Below are positions 25,401 through 37,775 of a stretch of 64,000 nt of DNA, one piece after another. Below the pieces are notes generated by a model. The model saw only the letters and a program-made list of their open reading frames with translations. It ran no database searches and had not been told where the DNA came from. A program made the position numbers and the translations under genes. This DNA is from Hemibagrus wyckioides. Its lineage: Eukaryota; Chordata; Actinopteri; Siluriformes; Bagridae. The stretch covers positions 7,674,571 through 7,738,570 of the forward strand of contig NC_080731.1 in assembly GCF_019097595.1 (NCBI RefSeq). The letters are read 5' to 3'. Numbering within the stretch: position 1 is the stretch's first letter; the number at the start of each line of letters is the position of its first letter.

Positions 25401-26640
25401 GCAACTGGGATGAAAAGGCAGAGGAAAAAAAAATAAATAAAATAAAACACCCATTTGGTAACATTGGTATGATCAAATATTTGCATAAATCATATAATAT
25501 GTACAAGCCCCAAACATGAAAATAGTCTGCTAAACATGAGAATACTGATGAATTTGAATCATATTTATTATATAGGGCTATGGCATAGTTAAATGCTGTT
25601 CAGCAAACTGAGCAATATTTAATCCTAGAACATAGTTACACAAATGCAGCTTAATTACAAACAATGGGACGCTAATCGGAATGGACGCGAGAATAAATAT
25701 GAGTGAATGTGGCAGTAAATAACAGGACTGCAACATTCGAGTTATAAAACAATGCAAATGTACTGTAAATGGAAACAGACATAAAGTGGAAGTGCAATTT
25801 TATAACAGAATCACAGTGTACTGATCGTGAAGGTTAAGTGTATTTAGGTCAGATAGACTTCTGTAGCGTTCGGCGCTTGGGAAAATTAGTCCCAGTAAAA
25901 GCAGAAGGAGTAATAAATAATTAGAATTTGACTGAGGCAATGATGTGACTAAAATCCCAGGAGGAGATATAGGTTTGTTCATCTAAACATGACCTAATGT
26001 AAATATTATTATCCGTATTGCGCTAATATAGAAATGAACAAAAATACACAGCAAAAAAGCAAATGAAAACAATACGAAATTTCCAAACAAGGGATCTTTC
26101 GCATCATTAAACTTTAAACTTTTTTTCAGGTTTAAGGTTAGCATTCATACCTCATCTTGCAACTTGCAACAATCTATGAGATATTTTTTAATCTACATTG
26201 TCTTTTCAATTTACATTAATTTCTCACGAGATCTAGCAAAAAAAAAAATATGTTGCATATGTTGAATCATAAAAATGTTTACAAAGAAACATTTAGAAAA
26301 CAACTTTAGACAACTTTAGAATATTATCTGGGCCCATAGGTAGATTTATCTGATTGGCTTAATATTGAGTGTGCTAACTACGAACACGCATAATTTCCTC
26401 ACAGCTTATGATTATATGTTTTAGTGTTATCCAGTATGATCAAGATAATGTTGCACACTGGAGCTATTTATTAAGCAAACCTGAAACTGCCTAATTTTTT
26501 AACCTGATTTTCCTATGCATTGCTTTCATAAATGGTGAAATTCTAACAATGTAAAACTAAACTTTCTGTGATCTACTCAAACACTAGATGTATGCTGTTA
26601 TTTGTACTGGCACTGAGGCTATTGGTTCTGTGATTCAAAA
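25401..26640. other. no gene seen
   Basis: AT-rich DNA with short A runs. No repeat or coding content recognised. Confidence 0.5.
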
Positions 26641-26850
26641 CATTGTCAGGGGTAATAATGTTATCAGAACCAAATCTCTCTCATGCACCAACGATGTCCC
26701 ATTCATCCTGATACTCTACTCCCAAACAAGATCTTTTTAAAGCATCGGTTTGCCTGAAGACCTTGATGACTTTCCAAAATTGGTTATGGATTTGTTTTGT
26801 TATCGGAACCAAATCTTTCTCCTGTACCAACAATGTCCCTCAGTAATAGT
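26641..26850 (+). repeat. partial tandem duplication, period 139 bp; family Y-like pieces
   Basis: Bases 26661-26700 and 26800-26839 match at 35 of 40 positions, starting TTATCAGAACCAAATCT in the first copy. A 61-bp block at 26725-26785 recurs at 28415-28475, and ATTCATCCTGATACTCT at 26701-26717 recurs at 27860-27876 inside a family Y copy. The segment looks like a rearranged relative of Y. Confidence 0.6.
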
Positions 26851-27233
26851 CTGTACACTGTGATACATAATTGTAGCTTACTATCTACTGCCTAAGTTGG
26901 TCTGAAGCCTGTTTCTTGTCGTGAAGTTCTTTTGACAATTCATCAGTAAAATAGGAAAATAATTGCCCATTCTAGAGTGATGTGTATGAGTGCTGTTTCA
27001 TCAGTTAGCCAATTACTCTTACACAATCTTTCATGAAGAAGATCGTATTTGGGCATCACTGAGCTAAGTGTCGGAAATGTTTCTGATTCTGATTGTATAT
27101 CAATATAATATATCTATATATATATATCTTTCCATTTTTCACTGTGTTAATTGTTAATATAATGCATGTTGAATGTTATAACTTTGTCTTTGTGTATCAG
27201 TGTCCATAATTGTCTCCTAATGATCATTAGAAT
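26851..27233. other. no gene seen; short (TA)n at 27100-27127
   Basis: AT-rich unique DNA. Confidence 0.55.
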
Positions 27234-27282
27234 GCATCCATCCATCCATCCATCCATCCATCCATCCATCTATCTATCTATC
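27234..27282 (+). repeat. (CATC)n(TATC)n microsatellite
   Basis: About eight CATC units followed by about four TATC units. Confidence 0.95.
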
Positions 27283-27759
27283 GAATGGGAAACCAAAGGA
27301 AACATTTTATACAGTCCTATGGCTTGGGTTTATCTACTTAGCAGAGAGCTACAGCAAGGATGTGGCAAATGCGGAGATATTAATTACAATATCGAATCTC
27401 TCGTTTTAAATAATTAAAGAATTAAATAAAAGAAATGTCCCCCATAAACTGGTAAAATGGCCTAGGAACATTTTTATCTTCCCAAAGAATGCAAGAGCTT
27501 ATAAATATGCATAAATACACAAATTGGAAACGCCCCTATGTTGTTGACTCCCCCTCTGTCATGCAATCACTCAGGTATGTTGACAGTGGACTGACGGGAT
27601 GCTTTATGTTCCCAGCTGCCCTCATGACTGTATTACTTTCTGGCTCTGACTTTTAGTGATGCTGTCATAGCTAGACCGAGGCGAGAGTCATTGCTAGAGT
27701 CCTCACTTGCCCTCTGATCACAACGTCCACCCTTCCAAACCACTGTAGAATAACAGCAT
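27283..27759. other. no gene seen
   Basis: No recognisable coding or repeat sequence. Bases 27590-27750 are more balanced in composition. Confidence 0.5.
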
Positions 27760-28278
27760 ACCTAATCATCTGTTCTTTATTGTTCTCTGTTGCTCACCTG
27801 CTGCTTGATGTGATGCTGTTGCCTGATTCTGGCACACTTTCACTGCTGTGGCTCTTCTGATTCATCCTGATACTCTTCTTCTGCTTGGAACCTCTGACTC
27901 ACTTTCTTCTGGTGTGGATGATTGCACATAGATACCCTAAAGATTTCACTGCCCAAACACCTGTACCTAAGAACTGCTCCTGAAATCAAAAAGACAGATG
28001 ATATTCATAATGTACATACCATTAAACATGTATTAGTTTGATGTTATAGTATACTGTTGTAGAACAGAAATATGATCATAATCCTGTTATCTGGTGTTTT
28101 TAAAGTCCTTTTGAATCTGGCTCCTCTCAAGCTTGTCATCTTAGCGAGATTTTCCTTGTAACTCTTATCTCTGGCTTGATTATTAAGCATCCAGACTGAG
28201 ATCCAGAAATCTGTAAATCTCCTCTGTGACAAAATCTCGTGTTAAAAGCACTATACAAATAAAAATTGACTTGAATTA
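27760..28278 (+). repeat. interspersed repeat, family Y copy 2
   Basis: The right half has GAATCTGGCTCCTCTCAAG and TGTTAAAAGCACTATACAAA, which align in order with 6169-6580, and a TTGACTTGAAT tail. The left half is C- and T-rich and is assigned with less certainty from recollection of longer teleost copies. Confidence 0.55.
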
Positions 28279-28414
28279 TAGACACTATGAGGTGAATTTG
28301 CTATTGCTACATAGCAAGGAAGCACACAAGCAATTCTGACAACTGTACTAGGATGAAAGAAACCATCCTGACTGTCCAGCTTGAATGCAAGTAAAAGTTT
28401 TATTTTAATATGGG

Positions 28415-28475
28415 AACAAGATATTTTTGAAGAATCGGTTTTGTCTGAAGACCTTGACGGCTTTCCAAAATGGTT
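28415..28475 (+). repeat. 61-bp repeat shared with 26725-26785
   Basis: Both copies start AACAAGAT, share TCTTTCCAAAA-like and CTGAAGACCTTGA words, and are the same length. Same orientation. Probably another family Y-related fragment. Confidence 0.65.
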
Positions 28476-30518
28476 TCTGTCAAATCTGGTCTGATTTGTA
28501 CAAATGTTATGACTGAGTTTGCAGAAATGTTGGCTAAGAAAACTCATTCCCACAGCTTTACTTTGTATTGTAAGCAACATAGACCTACTGAGTTTTATTT
28601 ATTTTTTGATTACATAAAGTACAGGCTGCAGGTTCAGCGCTAATCACTGGAAACCTGTGTGCTGTATGCATTTATGTATAGATTTTCATGGTACCAAAGC
28701 CATGCTAATTACAGCTGCTAGCATGTGGAGCAAATTTCTTACCCTACTGTAAAGGTAGAAGAATGTTTCCTACTGATAATGTTGTTTTCTTCGCCTTTGA
28801 CAATTACAGATGTGTTTTTTTAATCATTACTTCACTAAAACCTGTACTTTTATTTATAGCTATAGAGGTGAGTTCCTCCCGCTATTTATTTTAGATTTAA
28901 GGATTTAAAACATTTTAGACATTTAAGTCTAAAAGATGCTAAAATGAAAAATCACTGCCAGCTTTTAAGACTTTAGTAAAGGAATAATGCAACAAAGGTC
29001 TTTTGCCAGAATGGCCCATTATACTGTTAAAAAGAAATATAAATTCCATTTTCTCCCACTCTATTTAAGGCAACATTAATTTTTCAGATGAAAAAGTACT
29101 GCTACTTACATATTGATCCAGGCATTATAGGATCATTAAGGCTTCAGAATGATAACATTGAAGTGATTAGTAGTTCTGTAAAAGGGTCATACTCTCCGGA
29201 GTGGAGCGAAGCAGATCAAGGAAGTCACGGCGAATCCCAAATGGTTTTCGTATGCAATAATTTATTTAAGTGCAAGATCAGATAAAACCATTGAAGGTGA
29301 AAGTAAAATGTATCCCGGCGTTCTCTACCATTTATCAAAATCAACGACTTCTACCTAAATCATACATTTTTTTAAAAAAAAAGAAAGAAAGATAAAAGTG
29401 CATGACAGAGCAGTCCACTGTAATGCGCTTATAATTTCTGCCATAATTTAAAGGACTGCAATTATACCTTATAGGAAATATTATTGTCCGTTGAAAGACA
29501 GGACAAAGTCAGACTTTCTGAGATTACAGAATTTCAAGTAACACTTATCTATAATCATTTGCTAAAAAACAATATATAAACACTTAACTAATCATTTTCA
29601 ATGATGAGCTAATACATGCTCTCATCCTTTTGTGCATCAGGAAATAAAGAAGTCTACACATTAACAGCCTCTTAGTATGAATAGACATTAATAATGATAA
29701 TTGTATAATTGTTACTTATGAACAACTCCTTTCCATTGAGTTCATTTATGTTGCGGAAAGTCCATTTGGAAAATAAAGAGCTCGAATATACTAGAAGCTA
29801 TAATGCAAACGTGAAATGCAGTTAAATTTACATTCGATTTCAATATGAATTCTTTTTTAAACTAAACCCTAACACAGGAGATAATACATTTCTATATATA
29901 TCATATACAGTTACAGTCATATAGTCATACATAGATCCTACAGTTTATAATTAAAGTGGAGTCGTACTGATTTTCCGCATGTCAGAGTGTGATATTGCTT
30001 TATGTAAGTTCTATTTTTTGTAAGTTCTGTAAACAAGATATTAATATTGAGGAGCTCAACATTTCAGACACAATATGACCCAATATTTTGTTTAATTTTG
30101 CTTTGTTAACTAAAGTACAGGATTTTACCTAAAGGAAAGAGACAGACTAAATGACAGCAAGATTTTTGAATGATACAAATACTGAATGCATCAGTGCTGT
30201 TATACACTCTGGGAATGGCAAACAAATTAGTGACTGCTGTATAATATAGTGTTGTAAAACCACACAAATCTAAATGAACTCTTTTTTTCTTTCCAGAGGC
30301 CAAAACAATTGCAGTTTTGGGGGACCCCATGATCATGAATTTTCCTTGCATAGTCTACAAGGAGCAATATATTAATAGAAAAGTTTCACTCCAAACAAAT
30401 CCACAAAAATTTTTTTTTTTCATAAAAAATTTTATGTTTCTATCTTCAAAGTAAATGTTGATAGCAAAACCATTTCTATTCACTGAGAAACTGAGAATCT
30501 AAAATTTTAAATCGTTAG
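28476..30518. other. no gene seen
   Basis: AT-rich DNA. Frames of up to 81 codons show no recognisable domain. Confidence 0.5.
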
Positions 30519-30661
30519 CTTCAACCACTAAAATTCTGTGTAAGGTTATCCAACACACGTCTCACGCTGGAAGACGACAGAGTCCTGACTCATTTTATAT
30601 CAGACTCACAGCCATAAAATAATACATTTGTTTATTGTGATTGAAAATGTCTAAGTTGAGT
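30519..30661 (+). repeat. dispersed repeat, copy 2 of 2
   Basis: Blocks CTTCAACCACTAAAATTC (30519-30536), GACTCATTTTATATCA (30587-30602) and ATTGAAAATGTC (30650-30661) match 507-624 in order. Confidence 0.55.
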
Positions 30662-31078
30662 TGAACACCAGTTAAAGGGACAATACTTAACAACTACTCT
30701 TATTAGCACATGCCACAGTCCTTAATATGTGTTTGGATAGATCAACCTCCTGTGATATTGTTATAACATTACACTATTAAAGTGTTTGGATTTGGATCAT
30801 CAAGCGACTTCTTAGTGCAGTTGGCTTCTGATAGTGAATTGCCAAAGTTCTAAATTAAAAAATGCTTGAGTTTTTGTGTACAAACCAGAAGGTGTTACTA
30901 TGATGCAAAAGCCATGATATTAATAAACAGAATGATGTTAATACTGAACAATTAGCTTTATTACTTGGGATTTATTATATGACTCTGAGGCTGTTAATGT
31001 GTAAACTTCAATATATTTATTTTCCTGAAGGTTTACTGCATGGGTTATTTCATTATTATGAAAGCATTAGTAAAGTAT

Positions 31079-31079
<1 letters not shown>
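30662..31079. other. no gene seen
   Basis: AT-rich unique DNA. Confidence 0.55.
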
Positions 31080-31158
<79 letters not shown>

Positions 31159-31212
31159 AGATGGTATAATAAACAGTTACAGAATTTCCTTTGCAGTTTA
31201 AATGCTGAAATA

Positions 31213-31289
<77 letters not shown>

Positions 31290-31326
31290 TACAGAATTTC
31301 CTTTGCAGTTTAAATGCTGAAATACT
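31080..31326. repeat. duplicated unit with palindromic CT/TA/GA microsatellites
   Basis: Order: (TA)n 31080-31121, (GA)n 31121-31155, a 22-bp spacer, a 37-bp unit at 31178-31214, (CT)n 31214-31256, (TA)n 31256-31271, (GA)n 31271-31289, then the identical 37-bp unit at 31290-31326. The CT-TA-GA block can pair with itself as a hairpin or cruciform. Confidence 0.9.
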
Positions 31327-31929
31327 GAAACACATTACTTTTGAAAAAGCAGAACATGTCAGTTGTTTTATCTATGGGTTAACCAGCATGGAGTTCACTC
31401 AAACAATGAATTACTTCAAATGATAAAACACACTGCGACTAAGAAGTAATAATACAAGAAATATTTCTATCTCAAAATAAGATTCAAAGTTTGAATAATG
31501 AATGGAGCAGATCTGGCTGATGTTTAATTCATTCGTATACAAACACGATGACCTAGATGTAGTCAGTGGTTATTGTCAAAGCATGACATGGTAAATTATG
31601 CAAATGATTGTCTGAATTAGCAGAATTAATATTTATCAAATATTCATCATCAAAGTTGTAGCTGGTTCCCGAACATTGAAATTGAAATCCGTATTGGAAG
31701 AAGAATAATTTTTTATACGTTTTTTTGTTTTTATTTTCATCATTTGTCCAGCCGTGAACAATTTTCATTCCGTTGACCTTAAATACAGCGACGTGGTTGC
31801 AAAGGTAGAGCAACATGGTAGCATTGAAATGGTACGCTGATAGTTCTGCATTTTAGGGTCTTTCGGGACAAACATGCATCGTTAGGATAAAAAAAAAAAG
31901 AGAAAGAAAAATTGCAAGGATTATTTAGT
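31327..31929. other. no gene seen
   Basis: AT-rich. An 87-codon minus-strand frame at 31553-31816 is unremarkable. Confidence 0.5.
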
Positions 31930-32465
31930 TTGGCTGTACAAAGGTACCATTGATTCATATCAGGGGGGTTTGTGGGAGGTAAGATTTACTGCACTTTCAA
32001 CATGAGAATGCAGGGGAGGGGGAATACACAGGTAGTGGCCCAAATGGATTTTCAACTAGGGCCCTAAACCTTTCAAACTGTACGACGGCTGAATAGCAGT
32101 TAGATGTTGCCATGCCAACCTGCCGGAGAGGGACATTCAGTGGTGTGCGTGTCGCAGGCAAAAGCTTTGCCAGATGTCTTCAACAATTTGCTCTGAAAAG
32201 ATTTCAGTCGGGCATGCTTATTAAGAGATAACAATCAGGGAGCTGGAGATGCATGCCTTCCTCTCCATAAGCAGCAAAAAATAAATAAATAAATAAAAAA
32301 GGTAGCCAAAAAAAGCAGCAGCTCGTCCAGTCACTTTACCTGTGGGCCACCAGTCTGTAGTGGATATTTGTGAAATATTTATGTCACATTTCTACTTGCA
32401 TAACATGTCAGATGCACTGTGCAGCTGCCACAGTCTGGCAAGGCTGAGCAGGCATCTGGCCGCCA
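31930..32465. promoter_or_regulatory. candidate conserved noncoding island
   Basis: About 530 bp with balanced composition, interrupted only by an AATA run at 32280-32300. Words include CATGCTTATTAAGAGATAA near 32214 and AGCTGGAGATGCATGCC near 32240. No sustained open frame. Inference. Confidence 0.3.
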
Positions 32466-34258
32466 AGGAACTTTTAGAATTATTCAATAATTCATATATA
32501 TATATATATATATATGACCACACCAACAATGGACTGACCATTTACAAAGGAAAGCATTTGTTTATCTGTACTATTCATCAGCATGTTTCCAATAGATTCC
32601 AGTGTAATGCATTAGCTGTACGCCAAACTAAAAATGTACAGCTCGTCAACGGTTCTGAAATCCTAGAAATCATTGCTGAGATTTCAAAGCGTGTGCTAAC
32701 GTTGACCTAATTTTATTTTATTTGTTTGTTTTTTTTTATGTTACTGGGAATAGATAAAGGGCTTGGTATAAACAGTTGAGATTTCATAGCACCAGTGCTT
32801 GAAAGCAGAGGGCGTTTGAGGTGGAAGAAATAATTCATGTATGAAGGTTAAGGCATTGTGGCGAAGCAGGTGAGCATGGAAGGTAAGCAACCCAATCTCA
32901 TGAAAAAGTAACAGGAATTCCAACAAGCAAGAGGAATTCAGCTGAAATTCCTTCAGGTCACACTGCAGTCACTGACCCTGACCCTTCATCATTCACAAAT
33001 GTTCAGGAAGTTACCTTGAAATTTGCAATCATGAGACTATGCTAATGCTGAAGTGATGGTTAAAGATGGTTATTTTTGAATGCTGTGTGCTTGAAGTGGG
33101 TTATTCTGTCCAAAATAAATGGAACTGGTCAAATTCGACTTCTAGGTTTTTTATGGCAGGTAATGGCAGGATGTTGGGGTGGTGCTGGTGGATGTGAAGG
33201 GGTGGGAAGTGGGGTTTTCCAGTAAACCGTGAGATCTTAATGAAATTGTATGCAAATAGATTGTTTAGCATCTCTGTGTGTATGTGTATGTGTGGGCATG
33301 TTTTTATATCTTGGTGACGATCAAATTCAATGTGCCCACAAGGACAGGATTATTGGCATTGTGGAGGTATTTTGCTAGTCCACGGTATTTTTAGTAAATT
33401 TAAAAAATCTTTTTGTTATAGAGTCTAAAATGAGGTTAAATTTAAGGTAAGATAAGGTTAACACATGAAAATAATTAGCTGTATTAATAACTGTCAACCA
33501 AATGTGCTCACAACTATAGTAGTAAAAAGGTTGAATCTAGAACGCTTTAGAGTTTCTTGCTTTGCTCTTATTTCTCAGAAGCTAAATTCTAAGCTGTATC
33601 TAAAGAACATTCAAGGAACCTTTCTTTTGCCTACAGCGTATTAACAATATATAAATCTTTAAACTATCATTGGAAAAGTTTAAGACGAGCAGATTCAGTA
33701 TCTAGCACGCTATTAATTAAGCTGCATACTTATGCATGAGTTTATGCCCTTTTGTAGTATAAATAGTGTCAGTAAAATTCCAACATGGAGAAATGCACCT
33801 GACGTATGCGACTGATGATCATTATATGATGCGCTTATTCAATAAAAAAAAATGGGTGGAATGCTGGACACTTCATCCACGCCACATTCACAGCTTTGCT
33901 TATGTAGCGGAAAAGAGTCGTGATGAAGAAATATTTTTTTTAAGAATGGCTGACGACACTCAAATGGACAAGACCTTACAAATAGGACAAGATGGACAAG
34001 ATCTTACAAATAGCTCACGTGGTGTGATTCAATTTCCAACATTTTAAAAATCCCCCATATACTTATAAAGCCAACGGTGTCACGTCGCATGGGTTTGATG
34101 ACAATTTGCCATCAAAATATACGTCCACTTTGTCACAATTTATTGGTGTTCCATGTGAGATGATACACTAGATATCAGAGAGCATAGTGCATGGTGTAAG
34201 TGCATAGTGTTAGTATGCCATTTGTGATGCTTCTTTTGTCATTCTGAGGAAACCCATG
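32466..34258. other. no gene seen; (TA)n at 32494-32514
   Basis: Bases 32940-33250 are G-rich in places, with GTGGGAAGTGGGG. The 93-codon frame at 33766-34047 has no recognised domain. Confidence 0.45.
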
Positions 34259-34297
34259 AATGTATATATAGAGTATATATATATATATATATATACA

Positions 34298-34580
34298 TAC
34301 AGCTCTGGAAAAGAATTAAGAGACCACTGCCCAATCTCCAGATTTGAACCCCATTGAAAACCTCTGGAATGTCATCAAGAGGAAGATGGATGGTCACAAA
34401 CCATCAATGGAGCCAAAACGCATGCAAATCGGGGTTATTCCACCAAATACTGATTTCTTAATGTTATTCAGCCAAAGCGTTAACACAATTTGTTTACAAA
34501 TTATTTGCATTTTGTTTTATTTGAGTTATTAAAGCTCTGCAAATCCTGCATGATCTTGGTTTATTTTGATGTGTTGTCAT
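34298..34580 (+). mobile_element. Tc1-like remnant, internally deleted and 3'-truncated
   Basis: The left end reads TACAGCTCTGGAAAAG then AATTAAGAGACCACT, a terminal repeat I recognise from a separate fish Tc1-like family. It jumps directly into transposase sequence encoding [19 protein letters not shown], the third catalytic (E) block, then GGGTTATTCCACCAAATAC, typical of the region near that family's stop codon. Both Asp motifs and the right terminal repeat are missing. It is preceded by a short TA tract (34259-34294). Confidence 0.8.
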
Positions 34581-34762
34581 TTCCTTTAAATATACACATA
34601 GTTCGCATGCTAATGGTGACCAATTTGAGCACATAATGTATTGCATCATTTAAACATGACTTACAGCTCTCCTTTTCATTTTTACCTACAATTCTATGCA
34701 TATTTGCATTTTTCATGTCGAAGTGTGTGTATACATTTTTTTGGGCCCCTCTTGTATATACA

Positions 34763-34763
34763 T

Positions 34764-34855
<92 letters not shown>
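34763..34855. repeat. (CA)n(TA)n compound microsatellite
   Basis: A short CA run followed by about 78 bp of TA. It accounts for the Tyr-Ile frames on both strands, including a 134-codon minus-strand frame. Confidence 0.98.
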
Positions 34856-34857
<2 letters not shown>

Positions 34858-35845
34858 AAAACCATGTAATTACAAGTCCCTTCAATGCGCTGTGTATTTT
34901 CCATATAAAAGTCTCTTGTGCAGACTGTAGACTGCAGAAATGCTATGTTGGCAGCAAAATAAGACTCTTTTTCTAAAAATATCCAGTTGAAGCACAGCAG
35001 TAACTTTTTCTTAATACTTCTTTGGACTCCATTCGAACCACATGGTTTAATTACTTCCATGTGATCCAGGCCATACTCGCACTTTGGAGAGCTTGGAGAC
35101 AGACTATGGAGTGCCATCAGTGCTAATGGACGCTGCTGTCAGAAAGGCTAAAAAGCCAATAAAATGTGTGTGGGGGGGTTCCACTTCAGCCTTAATGGGG
35201 CCTTCAGTGGAATGAAGCACTTCCTCCAGCTTTGATGATGAGTTGTGGTTTGTTGCGCTGATGACACCAAGCCAGGAAAAAAACAACGATTTGCCCATGG
35301 CAGACGGAAGCCAAGAACCGGTCTATGTTGATGTCAACAAACACACAAAATCGAATCGAAAATCGAAAAAAAGAAAAGAAAACAAAAGCACCTTTTTAAA
35401 GTCTGGGTAAAAGAATATGAAAAGTCCACAATTTTATAAATTATTTGAAAATATGAAACATTATTTGGGGTGGGAAATTGCTAGAATATTCATACAGACT
35501 TACGAGGATTACCCTCAGCACTGATCAATTTATAAAATGAAGTAGAAATACGTTTCACTTCACCTTGCTCTTTAATTCCTTATAGTCAAAGGAGCTCTCT
35601 TCACATCCAAACCTAAATTCCTTTCATAACCACATTCCTTCTCCAATTCATTTTAATGTAGCTAACTGAAGAATATGCACTGAGATGAATAAAAGATTAA
35701 AAGGTCTAGAGTTTAAGGGTTTAAATATGAGTTAACTAAACATTTCACTATATTATAACAAATGACTATTTCTGATTTCCTTCATCGTATGTCATGATGT
35801 CATATCCACTAAAAAGTCTGGAATGGAGTAGAGGAGGTGTGTTAC
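34856..35845. other. no gene seen; island-like 35100-35330
   Basis: Bases 35100-35330 are repeat-free, with GCCTTAATGGGGCCTTCAG and AGCTTTGATGATGAGTTG. An A/G-rich run follows at 35344-35390. The remainder is AT-rich. Confidence 0.45.
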
Positions 35846-35846
35846 A

Positions 35847-36560
35847 CGACATTTTGAATTACTTTCGAATCCGCAAATAATCAGTAGGTGTTGGTTCGTT
35901 TTCTTTAACAGCGGCACTGACAGTATTTCAGACTATAAATCAAATAACAGGTTTATATCAATGCAATCTTTCTAATACATTACCGTTTCCATAGTAACAA
36001 CTCGTTGACAGGGATTTGAATGGTAGACAAGCTACATAATCTAAGTGCAATATAGGTTAATATGGCATGTCTCCTTTAAGAGAGCTTATAGTTTAATCTA
36101 AACTCTATTGAGGGGTTTAAGGTGCTGGACAACTGACCGGAAGGTTGGAAGTTTGAATCCCAGGTCCACCAAGCTGCCACTACTGGGTCCATGAGCAAGA
36201 CCCTCAAATGCCAGAAATGTAAATATTCCTTTAAGAGAGTTTTGTCAATGTTTTTGAGTAAACTGGACATTAAGTAAATGTCTCTGATGTGACTTGGCTG
36301 GCCTCTACGGCCTACAATGTGTTGTTATTCCATTATGTGTTATTGTTATTTAACATTTGAAGTATTTTCTGTAAGCTGATCTTTGTTTAACATTTATGGA
36401 AGGAGTCTCCAGTGTCCGTTTTCTACCACGAGAGACTCTTAACTATTTCTGCTTTCCCTGTAATATGACAAGCTGTATTTTGTTTTGTTTTGTTTTTTGT
36501 CTTATTAAACTCGAGAGGAAAAAGAGTAAAAAAGAATAATGTAAGTGCTATCAGGAACAA
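35847..36560 (+). repeat. interspersed repeat, family X copy 3, split by a SINE
   Basis: Left part has AGTAGGTGTTGGTTCGTTTT and GCGGCACTGACAGTATTTC. Right part, after the SINE, has GGAAGGAGTCTCCAGTGTC, TGACAAGCTGTATTTTG and CGAGAGGAAAAAGAGTAAAA. The order is that of the other X copies. Confidence 0.6.
36085..36226 (+). repeat. tRNA-derived SINE with 13-bp target-site duplication
   Basis: Contains the B-box region GAAGTTTGAATCCCAGG and CCACCAAGCTGCCACTACTG, then an internal deletion that joins GAGCAAGACCCTC to AAATGCCAGAAATGTAAAT. The direct repeat TCCTTTAAGAGAG sits at 36072-36084 and 36227-36239, as expected from target-primed insertion. The first 25 bp of the head are diverged. Confidence 0.75.
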
Positions 36561-37009
36561 ACCCGTTTCAAAGATATTCCATTTTCAACATGCGAGTTCT
36601 GAAGTTTGACATTATGAACATTAATATATTAAAAATGGCGTAAAATGTAAAATGTTTTGCGTAAGGCCACAAACACACCACCCTGTCATCATTAACTGCA
36701 GGTTTCAGTGTTTATCTTCTTATAGAGTCTTATAGAGAATATTTGTAGCAAACTATGAAAATATTGCATTGTCCTTGTGACCAAACCCAGGACTACTGTT
36801 TTACACTTATTGGAAATCTGTTACATCAAAAAATATATTTTAAAAAAGTATACTCCATAATGCAAAAAGCCTAGAACTACATCATGTAGATTCTGAAAGC
36901 TTCTTTGTGCAACATTTTTAAAAATTGATAACTAAAATTTTAAATGTTAAAATATTGCACTTGATTAACAATAACAATAACAATAATAACACATATTTTA
37001 GTCATATTC
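36561..37009. other. no gene seen
   Basis: AT-rich unique DNA. Confidence 0.5.
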
Positions 37010-37345
37010 ATGGCAGCAAACGTCTTGCCAAGACCACGCCGTGTTTTCTTTTACGGCGCCGTGTTTACTTTTCTGTAACACAACAGTTTCTAATTACCCT
37101 TTGTCCCTTTGATAGGAGATAAGCATGAGACCAAAACAGTTAACTCCCGTCATCTATTTGCCTGAATGTCTTATCCTATGTGTTTGTCAACACGTCGTTA
37201 GGGAGCCGCAAGAGCTAATTAGCTGTGGTAACAGTAAGCTGATTAGGCGCAAAATTTCGCATTGTGTTTCACAATGCCACGGAGGCAAGGACATTCAGCA
37301 CGCGCTCATAACTATAGAGCTCATTTCCCTCTTAGATTAAGACAA
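37010..37345. promoter_or_regulatory. candidate conserved noncoding island with TAATTA palindrome
   Basis: Repeat-free, with higher GC than its surroundings. It has TCTAATTACCCTTTG near 37089, GATAAG at 37118-37123 and the perfect 12-bp palindrome AGCTAATTAGCT at 37213-37224. Several CpGs are kept. Enhancer reading is inference. Confidence 0.38.
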
Positions 37346-37740
37346 AACACAGGAAACCAATCAACCACTGAAAGATTTCTGACAGACATCTAACACAGGC
37401 ATCTGCTCATATGTATAGCACGAAGTATATCAGTGTTCAAATATGCATTTCCTGGAAATGTTATAGTTCATAAGCTTATAAATAGCATTTTGTGTCTTAT
37501 AAATTTACACATAATGAAAACATAAATTTATGAAAATAATTTTAGTACACCAGATCATACTGTAAAATGGTATGAGAAATATCAAATATATAATTCTTAT
37601 TAATATGACGATTGATATAGAAAAGAACAAAGTAGAAAAAAAAAACCATATATATATAGATATAACCATAATATACAGTATAAGATGAATAGGAACAGAT
37701 TAGTTACTAACTTAAAGTTCTTAAGATTATTAGACCAAAA

Positions 37741-37775
<35 letters not shown>

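Noticed and set aside
34713..35117. 134-codon minus-strand frame
   Set aside because: Its middle is the (TA)n/(CA)n tract at 34763-34855, and the flanks match no protein family that I know.
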